Origin: Lunularia cruciata
Taxonomy: Eukaryota; Streptophyta; Marchantiopsida; Lunulariales; Lunulariaceae
Assembly: GCA_948567375.1 (NCBI GenBank)
Contig: OX419756.1
Coordinates: 33,706,552-33,770,551 of the forward strand
Length of the DNA stretch: 64,000 nucleotides
Direction: 5' to 3'
The position numbers and the translations under genes are program-made. Below, in pieces: positions 1-12,745 of this stretch. The notes under the pieces are model-generated. The model had not been told where the DNA came from. It worked only from the letters and a program-made list of their open reading frames with translations, and searched no databases. Position 1 is the first letter of the stretch; each line of letters opens with the position of its first letter.

Positions 1-135
1 TTTCATTACTAGTGGAAGTCTTTTCTAGATAAATTCTCTATCCTATCTACTTAGACCATCATGTATAACATCTCTAAAGATATTACCCAGCCAATTTCCA
101 CCTTTAGATAATTTGTCTAGCTAATGGCACTATGC
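1..135 (+). repeat. 3' end of an LTR (family L), cut by the window edge
   Basis: This stretch resembles by eye the last part of the two solo LTRs at 22914-23643 and 35243-35829. It shares the phrases about a C/T-rich block, 'catcatgtataacat' and 'tctagct' just before the end. A tRNA-binding-site-like stretch follows at about 130-147. Whether it is the 5' LTR of the Copia remnant that follows is not settled, because the candidate 3' LTR of that element does not look alike. Confidence 0.4.
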
Positions 136-1560
136 TAATCAAAGGTATGTTTCAATGTCTAACAACAAATTACAAGAATTTTGTGACATTGATTTATACC
201 CAAGACCCACTTCAAAATTGAGATGTGCTTGTTATGATGCCACTTGGTAAAGAAGTCCAACTGTTGCCAAGTGTTAGCTTTTCCTCATCTAGTTTCTCAA
301 AAGGCTTTTATATTGCAAGGACTATAGGATTTTAAGGTAGGGGTTAAGGTAAGAATGATGCACAAGATGGTGTTCATAATGTTTGCAGTCAAGTTAATAG
401 TGGACATTGAGCACCATAGTAGTAGATGCAAAATAATAGAGGATGAAACATCCTTGTAATGGTACTTGTAATTACTATCATAAGCAAAGGTACATTGCAA
501 ATTTTTGCTTTAAGAAGCAAAATGCTCATTATGCAAGCAACAAGGTTATGCTCGCATAGAAGACCAAAAGTACTTGTTAGTAGTCCCTCATCAGAGTTGT
601 ACAATGTTCTAGCTTGAAGTTGTTTGGATGATTGATTTAGGTGCCACTACTCACATGACACCACTTCAATAATGGTTCACTACCTTTCAACTTGTGGAGA
701 CACCATAGTACATAGGGACAAGAGATGAAACCATGCACCAAATCTAATACACATGTCACATTTCACTCTCTATTGCACATTCTTCATTCAAAGGATTTCA
801 AAATGTTTTCCATGTGCTTAACATATCCAAAAACTTGCTTTCTATATGCCAATTGGTAGAGCAAGCTAAAAAAGTGTGCTTCAATAAAGGTGGATTATCT
901 ATTGAATATGTTGATAATAACCTTATAGCACAAGGTATTAGGAGTTGTAGATTGTCTAAGCTTGATGATTTTCTACCTCCCTTACAATCAATCATGCATG
1001 GAAAAAGTGGTCTAATAGTGCTTATCATTATCATCTTGTACAAGCAAGTTTGGTATATGAACTCTAAAGCTTGAGTCTTCATTCCTCTGATTTGGTCACT
1101 AGGTATCCCAAGCTTTTTTATGTTGATACTTCTATAATATGTGAGCATGTTAGTTTGGCAAGCAAGCTAGACAACCCTTTAAGGGCCAAGGTAGACATGT
1201 TAGCACAAGTCTTAGAAATGGTGCATATTGATGTATAGACTATTTCTAAATTTAGTTTAAGTGGCTGTCAATACATTTTCCTTTATTGATGACTATTCTC
1301 ACTACATTTGGGTCTACTTTTTGAAAAAATAAAACTTCTATACATGTTTTTATGATTTTCAGACTTTCCAAAGACTAGTAGAGAAGCATTCTGGTTTTTG
1401 TTTCTTTAATTTAGATTTGATGGAGGAGGAAGGTTCCTTTCTCTAGAGTTTGAGCAGTAATTCATAGATCAAAGTTTCATGAGACAATGATTTGTGCCTA
1501 TAGTCCATAATTAGGATCAAGTTGTGGAGCAAATGAATCATAGTTGAGGCAACACACACT

Positions 1561-1810
1561 ATGCTTAACAAGAAGCACATAGTCAATGTTTTTTGTGCTG
1601 AAGCTATTACATGTGTAGTGTATCTGATGAATGGGACACCAACTATTGCAATTCACTCATGCACACCTTTGGAGGTGTTTACAAGAAATAAGTCTAACTA
1701 TTCCTTCCTCAAGGTCTTTGGTTATATTTTTTATGCACACATTCTTGATGAGAAGCATGAGAAGTTAGATCCAAAGGCAAAGAAGTGTATTTTCATTGGA
1801 TATCTCTAGA
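1561..1810 (+). pseudogene. Copia integrase C-terminal part
   Basis: The open stretch encodes the conserved end of a Copia integrase: 'AEAITCVVYLMNGTP', then 'TPLEVFT', 'LKVFGYIFYAHI' and 'KLDPKAKKCIFIGY'. In intact elements this lies between the DDE core and the reverse transcriptase and helps insert the cDNA. The upstream core is not readable as one frame, and a stop follows 'GYL'. It is a fragment without function. Confidence 0.8.
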
Positions 1811-2839
1811 TTTCAAAAGGTATAGATGTTGTAGTCCAACAAAAAAGCTCTATGTTAATAGAGATGTTATCTTTGATGAACTAGCCTCTTGGTTTGTGTC
1901 AGCTTCCATTGTTTGATTTTTTGTACCACTTATTGTAAGTCCAAGGAGTACTAGTTCTGCTACTATTTCCTCTACATGTACTAGGGTACTTGGTGAGGTT
2001 GTTCAATCTATGCCCCAATCAGTTAGTTCAATAGGTTGTACTTTTACTACGAGGAAGTCAGAAATGATGAACTAGCATCTTGGAAGGAAAGTTGTTACAA
2101 TGTCCTCATATCAAGTTGATCAACCCAAGGTGCAGTCTTCTTACTTCAGGTTTAACCTCTGCCTAGTCAGATCCGAGTTTTGCTCTCATAATCCAAAGTA
2201 TGCTTATTCTCCTTTCTTTTGTCATTTGGCTTCAATTCACCTTCCACTATGAACTTCTTCTTCAAAATATAACAAAACCAAAAAATGTGGGTGCCACATA
2301 CCTCCTTCAGTCCATGCTCCAATCAGTTAGTTCAATAGGTTGTGCTTTTACTACTATAAGTGAGAGATTAAAGAAACAACCAAGAAGAACTAAATGTTAT
2401 TGTTTTACTTTGTATTTGACCATTTATGACTTGTATCTTTGTGGGAACAAACTTTACTGAATAATTACTGAAAAAGTGATACTTGTCAGGTTGTCACATT
2501 GCTTTTACAACTATATCTCATTTTGAAGGATTTGTATTAATGATAATGACAGACTCATCTTCTAATGCATGCTTGCATTGACACATGATACTTGTATTTT
2601 GGATGTCATCTCAATAAGTCTACCTACTTTATCAAAAGTAATGCAAGGGAAGGTGACCAATGAAGTACCTAGTCTAAGGCAATCTTGAGGGTGAAACATC
2701 TTATTTGGCAATTTGTGCATGAAGGTTTTCTTATTACATATCATCCATATATGACAACCATTTTGCAAGAGCACAAACCAGCCAAAATATATGCATGATG
2801 TGTAATAAGAACAGAAGGTTGCTACCATGCAAATAGAAA

Positions 2840-3590
2840 TTGTTGCTCTCTACCACCAATGCACATGGAAGCAGGTGGATCTACCTTCTAATTATAAAGC
2901 TATTGGTTGTATATGGGTCTTCTATATTGTGGATAATTTTGATGGCTTTGTGAGCAAGTATAAGGCATACTTGATGGAAAAGGATTATGCTCAATAGTAT
3001 GGCATGGAATGTGATGAGACAATTAGTCCAATTTCCAACATGGCATCTATTTGTACACAATGGTTGCAATTGCACTTTAGCAAAGATTGTAGCTACATTA
3101 GATGAACTTCAAGAATGCATTTGTCATTGAAAATCTTAAGGAAGAGGTCTACCTAGTTTTGAGAGTCCAAAATTTACATTTTGAGTTTGCAAAAAGCACT
3201 ATATAGTTTGAAGCAAGCAAGGCTTGGTATGCAAAATTTACTTCTTTCTTTGTAGCTCATGGGTTTGCAATTTGTCCTTTTGATCCTATCTTGTTTGTTT
3301 TAAGGGAAGAGGATCAACATTTGATAGTTACTAGCTATGTAGATGATGTCATTATCATTGGTAGCTTTGAAAAGCTAATATCTCACCTTAAGGAGCACTT
3401 AAAGGCCTAGTTTGAGATGTAGGATCTAGGTGGCCTGAGATATTTCTTATGTGTGGAGTTTTTCAAGGATGGATAGGATATGCGGTTTGTGCAATGTCAA
3501 TATTTCATTGACATGCTAAACAGATTTGGCCTATTGGATTAAAAGCATATGGCTCCACCTTTGGAATAGGACTATCACTTAGATGCTGAT
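2840..3590 (+). pseudogene. Copia reverse transcriptase fragment
   Basis: The reverse transcriptase is visible across shifting frames. The catalytic box reads YVDDVIIIG from 3336, the expected Copia form of the YxDD metal-binding motif. Upstream is 'NFKNAFV...EEVYL', matching the 'DVKNAFLHG...EEVYM' region, and downstream is 'DLGGLRYFL', the usual 'DLGxLxYFLG'. Several in-frame stops disrupt it, and the LINE fragment interrupts it at about 3596. Confidence 0.8.
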
Positions 3591-3595
3591 GATAG

Positions 3596-4340
3596 AAACA
3601 ATGAAACAATGAAATATAAAGCCCAAAAGACCCAAAGAGTCAAAAGGCTGGAAACACAATACAAAACACATGAAATGTGAGCCTAGGGCATCTAACCAAT
3701 CTATAATAAATTGGTCCGATGTAAACTAATTTCCACCATATACTTCCCTAACACTAAAGCTTCAATTTGTAAGAGAGTAGAGAAATCACTACAAGTAATC
3801 TGATGTCTAACTCTAATCTGCATGTAACAAGGTCAATCAACAAACACATAATGCTCATCCTCAACTTTGCTCATAGTACACAATTTGCAAAGTTGCATGG
3901 AGTGCTCTATCTGCTGCCAATCCTTGTTCTACTTCTAGTCTATGAGAACTAGTTCTATATTGAGCAATAACATGTCTAAGTGAAGTAGGAATCCTAGCCA
4001 AGAGATAATCTTGCTCACAATACACCAACATAGGATTCAAAAACTGCTGGTAGAACACCATCTTGGTACCGGGTTGCTGCCATAAGTGTAGTAAGAACTG
4101 CTCCTTGATAACTTCTCGTAGTGCAATGGGCTCCAATCTCAACAATCTAGTTCATATGTTCCAAGCTTCGGACTCAAGAAAGCTCCGACATTCTTTCTCC
4201 TCCATTCTTTGCTGGATAGTGAGGTACTTGTTGATCCTTGGGGATATAGGTAGATGGTAGGTAATCTCCTTTATTCAACTATCACCAAACTTGACCTAAG
4301 TTTTGCGGTTGGAGTTGTTAGCCATTTCATGCCATCACCA
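3596..4340 (-). mobile_element. LINE (non-LTR) 3' fragment, copy 1
   Basis: Read on the minus strand this encodes the C-terminal tail of a LINE ORF2: an 'RTSSHRLEVEQG' stretch, then the zinc-binding pattern CKLC...VEDEHYVFVD. This is the usual CxxC ... EDEHHxxxxCPxY tail that follows LINE reverse transcriptases. The 3' end (plus position about 3596) finishes in CATTG/TTT-type repeats, as LINE ends often do. A second copy at 26521-27077 matches to about position 4128. Here the expected Cys of 'DCP' is a stop and a frameshift splits the reading frame. The boundary at 4340 is approximate. Confidence 0.7.
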
Positions 4341-4639
4341 TGCAAATGACACTTTGAAACTATCAAGCACATTTTATGATATGTGAAGTTCACATTGCAG
4401 TTTTGTGAAAGACTTCCATTTGATTACCAGAAGCTAAAGAAGAAATAGTTGCAAATTATCAAACTGAATATTCAAGCCATGAAATTTGCTTTCTTTTATA
4501 TTGCTTCTTATTGAAATTTATAAGTTACTTCATTATTTGTAACAATCCTTTATTACGGAGGATGGCACTTTTCAATTCTATTTATATCAATTTTTGAAAA
4601 ATTTCAATGGACTTTAATGAATTAAAGTATTAGTCAAGT

Positions 4640-5181
4640 TTTAAGTATATAATAGGAGTAATTATTACATTGGTTAAATCTTATTTATTTCTGGCCTTCA
4701 TTGCACTCTTGGTAGATCATTGGTGTTATATGGTTACACAAGTGCAGATTACACAAGGAGTATCTTTGATAGGATATCTTCTTTTGGATACATATTTGGA
4801 CTTGGGAATGCTACCATTTGTAGTTTTATCATCCACTAAGGCAAGTATCATGGAGCTACCAATGCAACTTATGAAACTATTTGGCTTTGGAGTTTTCTCT
4901 TAGATAATGGTGTGGATTTTTTATTTCTCATTCTATTGCATACATATAACATGAGCAACATAAAGTTGGCTAGTAATCCTATGTTTCATGTTAGGACTAA
5001 GCACATTGAGTTGCACTATCATTTTGTTAGGGAGAAGATCCTTGCAAGGTAGATTGAGCTTATGTTTAATGTTAGAGTAGATAACTAATAGCTTTATGGA
5101 AGCTCTATCCAGAGATAAGTTTGAGGCTTTTAGAGAATTTTCCTTGGTGTACAAGATATTGAGTTTGAGCTTGAAGGAGAG
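4640..5181 (+). pseudogene. Copia RNase H fragment and polypurine tract
   Basis: The frames give 'VVLSSTKASIMELPMQL', the decayed 'ALSSTEAEYMA' RNase H motif, and further on 'KHIELHYHFVREKIL', the conserved end of Copia RNase H. The run 'gaaggagag' at about 5174-5182 just before the LTR is a plausible polypurine tract priming plus-strand DNA synthesis. Stops and frameshifts are present throughout. Confidence 0.75.
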
Positions 5182-5346
5182 TGTCAATATTATCCCAAGC
5201 TTGTAATAACATAGTTAGTGATATGGTCTTCATTTTACAATTGTATTAGGTTTTAGGATACATATGTACATTATATATAGATGAGAGGAGCTCCTTCTCA
5301 CTATTCACTGTCACTTTCCTTCCTTGTGTGCTCTCTCTTTCTCTCA
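5182..5346 (+). repeat. Candidate Copia 3' LTR
   Basis: The sequence begins TGTCAATATT directly after the purine tract. It contains a TATATATAG promoter-like element at about 5271 followed by a pyrimidine-rich leader, and it ends near TCTCTCA before the P1 integrase resumes. About 165 bp would be short but possible for a Copia LTR. No matching 5' copy lies in the window, so the ends are inferred. Confidence 0.4.
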
Positions 5347-5352
5347 CGGATT

Positions 5353-5782
5353 GTTATGAATCATCATAGAGTCTTGGTCCAATCTTTGTGTTATTTCACA
5401 TTGAGTTGGAGGCACTTCCTAACAAGTCTATTGAAAGGACAACTTACTTGTTCTTGGATTGGATTCTTAGTCATTTTGATGCACTAGCCAAGGTCTTGAC
5501 TAATCAAGGTATAGAGTCCTTGGAGGAGTTTCAGTCTAACAAAAAGGCCTTGATCAATCACCATGGTACATCTCAAAATCACCCTAAGGTAGATAGTTTA
5601 GCAAGAAGAGTTTTTTAGACAATAACAAGAAGATTGCATAAGTATGTTTGCAAAGATGCCACTTAGGAGATTGGGATCTCCAATTACCTTGGTAAGCTAT
5701 GGGTTATTGGTTTAGCATATAAGACTCCTTAGCATCATTCTCTTCCTACTTCTTACTATGTGGAGAAGATCTAGATTTTCCT
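5353..5782 (+). pseudogene. P-family gypsy copy P1: integrase core fragment
   Basis: Translation gives 'FLDWILSHFDALAKVLTNQG' and 'LINHHGTSQNHPKVDSLAR', the gypsy integrase core with its second Asp and the HPxxDGLxER region. P4 at the right edge encodes the same segment. It is cut at 5782 by Gypsy-A and resumes at 16637. Upstream P1 domains would lie left of the Copia element, outside the window. The reading frame has several stops. Confidence 0.8.
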
Positions 5783-6820
5783 TGTGAAAACCCGGCAAAT
5801 ATCACTTTTGCGGTAATCGGGTAAGTAAAGTTTGTTCCCATAGAGATACGAGTCAGAAATGTCCAAATATGAAGTCAAACAATAACAATGTAGTTCTTCT
5901 TGGTTGCGTCTTTAATCTCTTAGGTAGAAACCACACCTAGAAGAGAGTAACAAGCATTGACTCGCAGTCTTGTCACAAATTAACACTCCATAATCACAAC
6001 TCCATCAAATCTTTCCAAACAATTTTGATTGTGATGATTCAGGCTCTCCCAAAAATGGCACTTCACTGCAAAACAACTTTGCCTCAGAATTGTGTTCCAC
6101 CCCTCCATTGAAGGCACAACTTCCTCGATCGAAATTGCTTCACATCAACTTTGCACTGCACTCATAAATGCAAAATACTACCAACACTATAATTCCTCTC
6201 AGATCTGTCAAGGCATTGCTTCGATTGCACTTCACTCAGGATCAAACACACAAAATGAAGATCAAGGCTATGGAATCCAACATCCAACAAACACTTTGAC
6301 TTTCACTTCAAATTTCTCTACACACTCACAAACATAGACACAAAGTTGATACTCGGAATCAAGCTCAAGCGACGAGTACTACTTCACAGCAGGAAAATTA
6401 CTCAACATTTTGTCGTTGCAGTTTTGATTTTTATGGAGTTGCGCTTCTTTGTCTTTTGTCACTTTGAGTTTCTACCAAGAAATCACACCTCCGGCATGCA
6501 CCTGTCACTGTTAATAAACCTTTGCGCATATGGGCCGCCAGTTTTTAAACGGCCGTTCTTGAATTTCTCGCCCCGACAAAAGGTTGTTAGACTATCTTTG
6601 CCTTGGGTTGAGCTCCCCCCGATACGAAGACAATTTACTTCGGGTTGTATGCTGATAGGGCATTTCCGAGTACTTTGCCTTATGACCTGAAGTCACTTTA
6701 CTTTGGGTTTCATCCCGAAGACTCTTTCCTTTGCCTTCTTTGGCCATACAGGCACAATTTGACTTCTCCGTACACTTCTTCTCCTTTATTTTGAGAAAAA
6801 CAAAAAATGTGGGCACCACA
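5783..6820 (-). repeat. Gypsy-A 3' LTR, with internal deletion
   Basis: Both ends match the right LTR (12972-16631). The match breaks at about 6391, where roughly 2.65 kb present in the right LTR (about 13581-16226) is missing. The break has only one to three bases of shared sequence and no target duplication, which fits a deletion here better than an insertion on the right. Confidence 0.9.
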
Positions 6821-6834
6821 TACCCCCTTCCTCA
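6821..6834 (-). promoter_or_regulatory. Gypsy-A polypurine tract
   Basis: Read on the minus strand, GAGGAAGGGGGTA lies directly against the start of the 3' LTR. This is where a polypurine tract is expected for priming plus-strand cDNA synthesis. Confidence 0.75.
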
Positions 6835-7039
6835 AATGTGACCTTGGGTGTCTTAGAAACTTCCGAGTCTATGGTCCAATATCTCTGAACTCTCCACCCG
6901 TTTACTTAAGTGGCAAAAGGATTACCTTCCAAGTCTATGAGCTGCATGGACCCATTTTCGTAAAGATGAAGAACTTGATAGGGACCCATCCATCTCAAAT
7001 GCAACTTGCTTGGAAAAAATATTTGGTGATTGTCATATA

Positions 7040-10000
7040 ACAAAACCAAATCCCCTTCTCGTACAATCACAAGCTTGATTTTCTTATCGTGCCTTACTTT
7101 CCTCTATGCTTGTACTTCTTTTGTGGTTTGCATTGCATCATCTCGTTTCTCTTCTAACCACATAAGTTGATGAATCCAAAGATCCTGACTTTCTTCTTCC
7201 GACATTTGTTCTTTGCAAAGAACCCGATATGTCGGAACTTCAAATTCAACTGGCAGTATAGGATGCAAGCCATATGTCAAGAAGTATGGAGTTTGTTTGG
7301 TTGTAATCTTCTCTGTAGTTAGATATGCCCACAACGCGGCTGGTAATTTTGTATCCCAGTCATAGGCATAATTGACAGTCACCTTATTCAAAATTTTACA
7401 AAGTAACCCATTCACTTTTTCCGTTAAGCCACTTGCTTTTGGGTTATAAGGAGTCGTCTTCCGATGTTTAATCTGAAAGTACTTGGTTAATGCCTCCATT
7501 ATAGAGTTCAAAAAATGTGTTCCTCGGTCACTGACCAATTCCAGAGGACACCTATATCAGGAGATGATGTTTCAAAAGAAAAATTCTGCCTCAGTTTCAG
7601 CATCATCTCTACGAGTTGCTTCCGCTTCGACCATCTTGGTAGCATAGTCAGTGCAAACCAAAATGTATTGCTTTCTTGTGACTCGGGTCACTGGTTGAAT
7701 GGGACCCACAAAATCAATCCCCCATTTCTCAAATGGGGCCAAAGGCAAAATTGGTCTCAAAGGCCATTGAGAAGTAGCCGTCGGCTTCCTCATTCTCTGA
7801 CAAGCATCACAGCTTCGGATATGAGCATGTACATCTTTGTACATTGTAGGCCACCAATACCCTGCCGAAAGGATTTTCTTTACACTATTCTTCAGAGCAT
7901 AGTGTCCTCTCGATGCTTTGGAGTGTAAAGATTCAATTACTCCTCCTACTTCGTATGACTCCAAGCATTGCCGAAGTACTTCGTCTTTGCCCATCTTAAA
8001 TAAAATGTTGTGTTTAAGCTGGTACGGCCCCATTTTCCTAAGAAAGACTGCCCGCTGTTCCGGGTCCATCCCCTCAGGACAATAGAGAGTATGCATATAG
8101 TGATATTTTTCTGCATACCTTGTACTTTGCATTGTTGATAAGTGATACAACTCTTCGTCAGGGAACTGATCGTCAATTTCCCACTCTTGGTCTTGAGTCT
8201 CTAACTTGGACAGGAAGTCCGCATTCAAATGCGAAGCTCCCTTCCTTACTTGTACAGTATACGTGAACTCTTGTAACAACAAGATCCATCTTGCAATTTG
8301 TCCCAATAAATCTGCCTTCTTGACCAAATGTTGCAAGGCATAATGGTCAACATAGAAGACAAACTCATACCCCAACAAATAATGACAAAATTTCTTGCAA
8401 GCATACACCATTTCGAGTGCTTCTCTTTCAGTCGTCGAGTAATTCTTTTCAGAGACTGAAAGTTGTTGGTTGGCATAATACACCAGGTAGTCCTTCTTCT
8501 TCTCGTCCTTCTGACTTAAGACAACTCCGATGGCCATGGACAAAGTGTCCACATACACATGAAAAGGGACGTCCCAATTTGGGGCCCTCATGACTAGTGC
8601 TTCAACCAGTTTCTTCTTCAACACCTGGAAAGCTTCTTCTTGATTTGCTTCCCATAGATAATCTTTGGATTTCTTCAGAAGCTTTGTAAGTGGCACAGCA
8701 AGTACTGCATAGTTTGACACGAAGCGTCTGTAATATCCAACATGTCTTAAGAAGGCTTTCAGCTCCCGGATGTTCTTCGGGGATTCCAAAGCTACGATTA
8801 TCTTAACCTTCTCAACATCGACTTCTATACCTTGGCTTGACACCCGATGCCCCAAAAGAATTCCCTCCTTCATTGCAAAGAAGCATTTCTTTGGGTGTAA
8901 TGACAAGCCGGCAAAATGACACCTTTCAAACGTTTGGCGAAGGTAATCTAAATGTACATCTCTTCATCCAAACACACAAAAGTCATCAATAAAAACTTCC
9001 ACAAATTTGCGCAGGAAATCTTTGAAGATTGAATTCATCATCCGTTGGAAAGTAGCGGGAGCATTACACAACCCAAAGGGCATTTGATTGTAAGCAAAAG
9101 TGCCCCAATCGGTTGTGAATGTAGTTTTATCCTTGCCTTCTTCTCGAATGGATACTTGATTGTACCCTAAAAATCCATCAAGAAAACTATAACAAGGATG
9201 CACAGCTACCTGATCTAAAATTGTATCGGTAAAAGGCAAGGGATGATGATCTTTCCTTGTGACTGCATTCAACTTCCAAAAGTCTTGGCACACTCAGATC
9301 TTCCTTGTTTTCTTCTTTGGGACAATGACAATGGGGGAAACCCATTCACTGCTTAAGATAGGGAAGATGATTCCGGCCCCTAAGTACTTGTCGATTTCAT
9401 CTTTCACCAAAAGCGAGTACTTCGGGTTCAGGCGGTATTGTTGCTGCCGAACCAGAATTGCACCTTCAACCAGATCAATCCGGTGTTCTCCAAATTCTTG
9501 TCGAATACCCGGCATCTGATCAATTGACCAGGAAAATACATCTTGGAATTCTATAAATAGGGCAGTGTATCTTGCCAACTCCTCCAAAGTAACTGTCTTT
9601 GAAATTTTAAAAATTTTTCCTTTAGTTGATAAAACATCTTGACAGTCATCGGGGTTGATGACTCCTTCAACGTGGCTTACTCGGCTTAACCTGAGGCGAG
9701 CGGCCATCAAACCCCCTTCCTCCAAGTCAGGTTCACCCAAGGCAAGGTCATATGGATCTTCATCTTCAACATCCACCTTGTGGCATTCCAAGTAATTAAC
9801 TTGGACTTTGTCTTCGGATTCGTCTGAGGACAAAGACGATGAGTCTTTGGATTTGTCCTCTTCTTCTGACGAACTTGTTTCCCCAAGGTGGGGAACCTTT
9901 GTCCAACTCACAGTCACCAGCTTCTGATCTTCGGACAAAATGTCCTTGAATCTTAACTTTTGCTGATGCCAATCCACCACAACTTGGGCACTATACAACC

Positions 10001-10601
10001 AAGGTCTGCCAATAAATAGATGGTAACCAGTTTTTGTCACTGGTCCCAATACAATGTAATTCAACTTGAAGGGTACCCCTCCAATGATCGTGGTAATGTT
10101 TGACAGCATACCCAATGGCCGTCTCCTGGTTTGGTCTGCAAAGTTCAACACTTGGGGTGTTGGTTCAAACGTGTGATACCCAAGTCAATTTGCAGTATCC
10201 TCGGTCATGACATTCACACCGGACCTAGAGTCAATGGGTATTGATGTGATCATGCACCTTGCAATCTCCGCATCTACCTCGGGAGATCCCAAATCTTCTT
10301 GCTCAATACGATAGATAGCAGGCAGGTCCTTCTTCGACATCAACCTCACCTTCTTGAGGGCCAAATTCAGTTGTCTCTTGTACAGCTTGTTATCTTCTCA
10401 CAATTGCTTGAATGTTACGTTAGCATTTGTGGTTGCCATATTTGCTACAATATCATATTGGGGAACTCCTCCCAATTTGACCGTCTTCGCCTTTGGCTTT
10501 GGATCCGAAGTCTCTCCATGTTCCATCTTGACTTTAGGACGCTTCAAAATGGTGACGAGCTTGCTGATGGCCTTAACCCGAGGTTCCTCGGGTTGGCCCA
10601 C
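7040..10601 (-). pseudogene. Gypsy-A pol: protease, reverse transcriptase, RNase H, integrase
   Basis: One minus-strand frame carries the whole pol, broken by single stops. In order: an aspartic protease with 'IDSRSGVNVM' (10240-10208) in place of the usual DxGA/S site; reverse transcriptase with 'MPFGLCNAPATFQ' and the catalytic FIDD at 8993-8982; RNase H with 'YVDTLSMAIGVVLSQ' and 'YSTTEREAL'; and integrase with the HHCC zinc site ending 'CDACQRM', then the DDE core (GIDFVGP, VSDRGTHF, GLTEKVN) and the 'RWMGPYQV' C-terminal GPY/F module. Stops interrupt the protease-RT region (after KKKTRKI), follow the FIDDFCVFG box, and lie in the integrase core near 7571 and after 'KEVQA' near 7104. The frame differs from that of gag upstream. 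Confidence 0.92.
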
Positions 10602-10612
10602 CTCGGCTTGGA

Positions 10613-12745
10613 TCAGCCCTTTACTTCGGATTGGATGTCTGCCGGAAAAACTAGAGACTTCGTCTTTGTCTCCTCTTCCAAACTCAGTTCACTAGTTCTG
10701 AGTAGTGCCTCCTTTAATTCTTTTTGCAAGGATTTAGCTTTAGCTTTTGCAAGGATCTTTTCCTCCTTAGCAGAAAGAATTGCTTTTGGGCGCAGTCTCT
10801 TTGCCTTTCTCGAAGACAATAAGGTCGTACTCAGTTCTTTGTGATCACGCTTCTTCTTACTAGAGCATGTCTCAACCTTCAAAATTTCAAGGTCCGGCCA
10901 TTCTCCTTCTAAGGCCGGACTCCCTTCTCAAGGTCTTTCTTCCTCAAGGGTAATGCAATTTACATTTGTATCCCCCTTAGGTTGAAGTGTTGCACGCTCA
11001 GCGGGGGTCTGTACATACTTTACAGGCGGCTTCGGGTTTGGTGGGTGAGGACATTGGTTGCCCGTATGCTCCAATCCTTTACAATTTCCACACAAGGGAA
11101 CGTACCCAATTTGCCTTCTTGGCTCGGGACAGTTTGGAAACCAATGTCCCATCGAGCCACAATTATAACAAGCTCCGGGTGCAACATTCTGAGGCCGATT
11201 CTGGTTGCTCATCGATGGTCTTCATGGAGGAGCATTGGGGTTATACTCCTTGGATCCATACCTCAGACCTTGATACGATGTGCTTGCTTGAGGCTGTACT
11301 TCCTGCGTTTGGTACACAGCCTCCTCGTCCTTGTCTTGGTTCCATCCCGGAACCCAATCAATTTGCTGCACCAGGAATGCATTACGAGTATTGCATTCTG
11401 TGTTGGCGTGGCTGGATTTGCCACATGTGGTGCACCACACATTAGATTGTCCAAACGCTGGGGCCTTCCTTCGATCTTTGGCCCCAATCATCTGGATCTT
11501 GAAATCCAAAAACTCCTTGATGAGGGCATCCAGCTTGGTATCCGCCTTATGTACACTCTTTGCTGGAGGAGTCATTGGTTTCTTGCCTCCACGTCTTTTG
11601 ACTCATCTTGGCTTTGATTCTTCTTTGTATCCCAAAGAAGAGCTCAAAGACGTAGAGGATTCATTTGAAGAAGGAGAGGTGCTGCGCAAAGCTCTCCTTC
11701 TGGGCTTCTTGCTTTTCTTCTCCCAATTTCTCCGGTTACCGGCAGAGTGAGAGTGGGATGCTTCATAACGAGCGACATGTTTGAGTACTTTGTCCAGGGA
11801 AGTTACATTCCTCTCCTTGGCAAAGATTCATATCTCTAGTGAAAGGCCCCCAAGGAACCAGGTAATGGCTTGGGCATCGGAGTAACCCACCACTCCCAAT
11901 TGCTTGGGAACTCAGTTCAGTAGTGCCATGAACCGCTCAGAGTAGTCTCTCAACTTCTACTTCTTGCCTCGGTCCGAATCGTTGAGTGCTGCAAAGACAC
12001 TCATATTGTAGTCAACCTCCCAAAATCGTTCCAGGAAGTTGTTTCTCAAGTCTGCCCAGTCCGTTGGTATGAACTCCTTTTGGGTCACATGGGTGTACCA
12101 GCTCCAAGCTTTCTTTCGGAGCAAACTTGGGAAAATTCTCAATCTATCCGCCGAGTCATGCTCCTTGTTAGCAAAGGAGATGACTTTGAATTCTTTGATG
12201 AATTCATTGGGGTCTTCGTCTTGTTCTATCCCCTTGTACTCTTGATAGGCATGTCGGGTGACAGGCAACGAAGTCATCGTTTGATGCACTGGGATCGGCT
12301 GAGGTAGTGTTGAACTTGACGGAACTGAAGAATTGGCTGGTATTGACGCCGTGTTGTCAGCCCAGGGATTCCAATTTGTCAAATTCAAGGTGGGATCTTC
12401 TTTGACAATTTCTGCTATGAGGGTGTCAACTTCAACCCGAGTGGAAGATTCAGGATCAACACCTTCGATTGGTTCTTCAAAATTCCTTTGGGACAATCGA
12501 GGAATCATTCGTAGAAGGTGTTGACACTCGTCTTCAGTAAGTGTTCGTGATATCTTTTCTCAAACAAAGTTCTTCAAGGAGACAACTTCCTTTACAGCTC
12601 TAGGGGAAGTTGGTGTACAGGGCCGCAATGCATATGTTTGCCCGCTCGATTCTTTCTTCTTCTTGGAAGAAGAGGGAGATGCAAAGTAGCCTTGCCAACC
12701 GCCTTCGCATTTCTTGTGGTCAAGTTCTCGCAAGGCTTCTTGCAC
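10613..12745 (-). pseudogene. Gypsy-A gag
   Basis: One minus-strand frame, broken by a few stops, encodes the structural protein that packages element RNA. The capsid-like part includes 'DEDPNEFIKEFKVISF' and 'KKAWSWYTHVTQKEF' (within 12508-11957). Two zinc knuckles follow, CYNCGSMGHWFPNC and CGNCKGLEHTGNQC (within 11212-10928), which bind nucleic acid. A lysine-rich tail ends at 10613. Pol lies in another frame right after it, so a frame change near 10600 separates the two. Stops near 12530, 11930 and 11220 show it is dead. Confidence 0.88.

Larger units (their letters stand above)
136..5346 (+). mobile_element. Decayed Ty1/Copia retrotransposon with a LINE insertion
   Basis: Plus-strand Copia pieces occur in the normal order: integrase end (about 1561-1810), reverse transcriptase (about 2840-3590) and RNase H (about 4640-5180), then a purine-rich tract and a short LTR. 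The region 136-1560 should hold gag, protease and the integrase core but is too decayed for me to assign domains. All frames carry several stops and frameshifts, so it is dead. A minus-strand LINE fragment (3596-4340) splits the reverse transcriptase from RNase H. The stretch 4341-4620 has no recognisable content. Confidence 0.75.

Noticed and set aside
5182-5346. Copia 3' LTR as a copy of the family-L LTR
   Set aside because: Its start (TGTCAATATT) and body do not resemble the solo LTRs at 22914 and 35243, so I do not treat 1-135 and 5182-5346 as an LTR pair.
10299-11750. Long plus-strand frames (up to 211 codons) over 10299-11750
   Set aside because: They lie opposite the gag/pol frames of Gypsy-A, which carry zinc knuckles and protease text. 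The plus frames show no domain.
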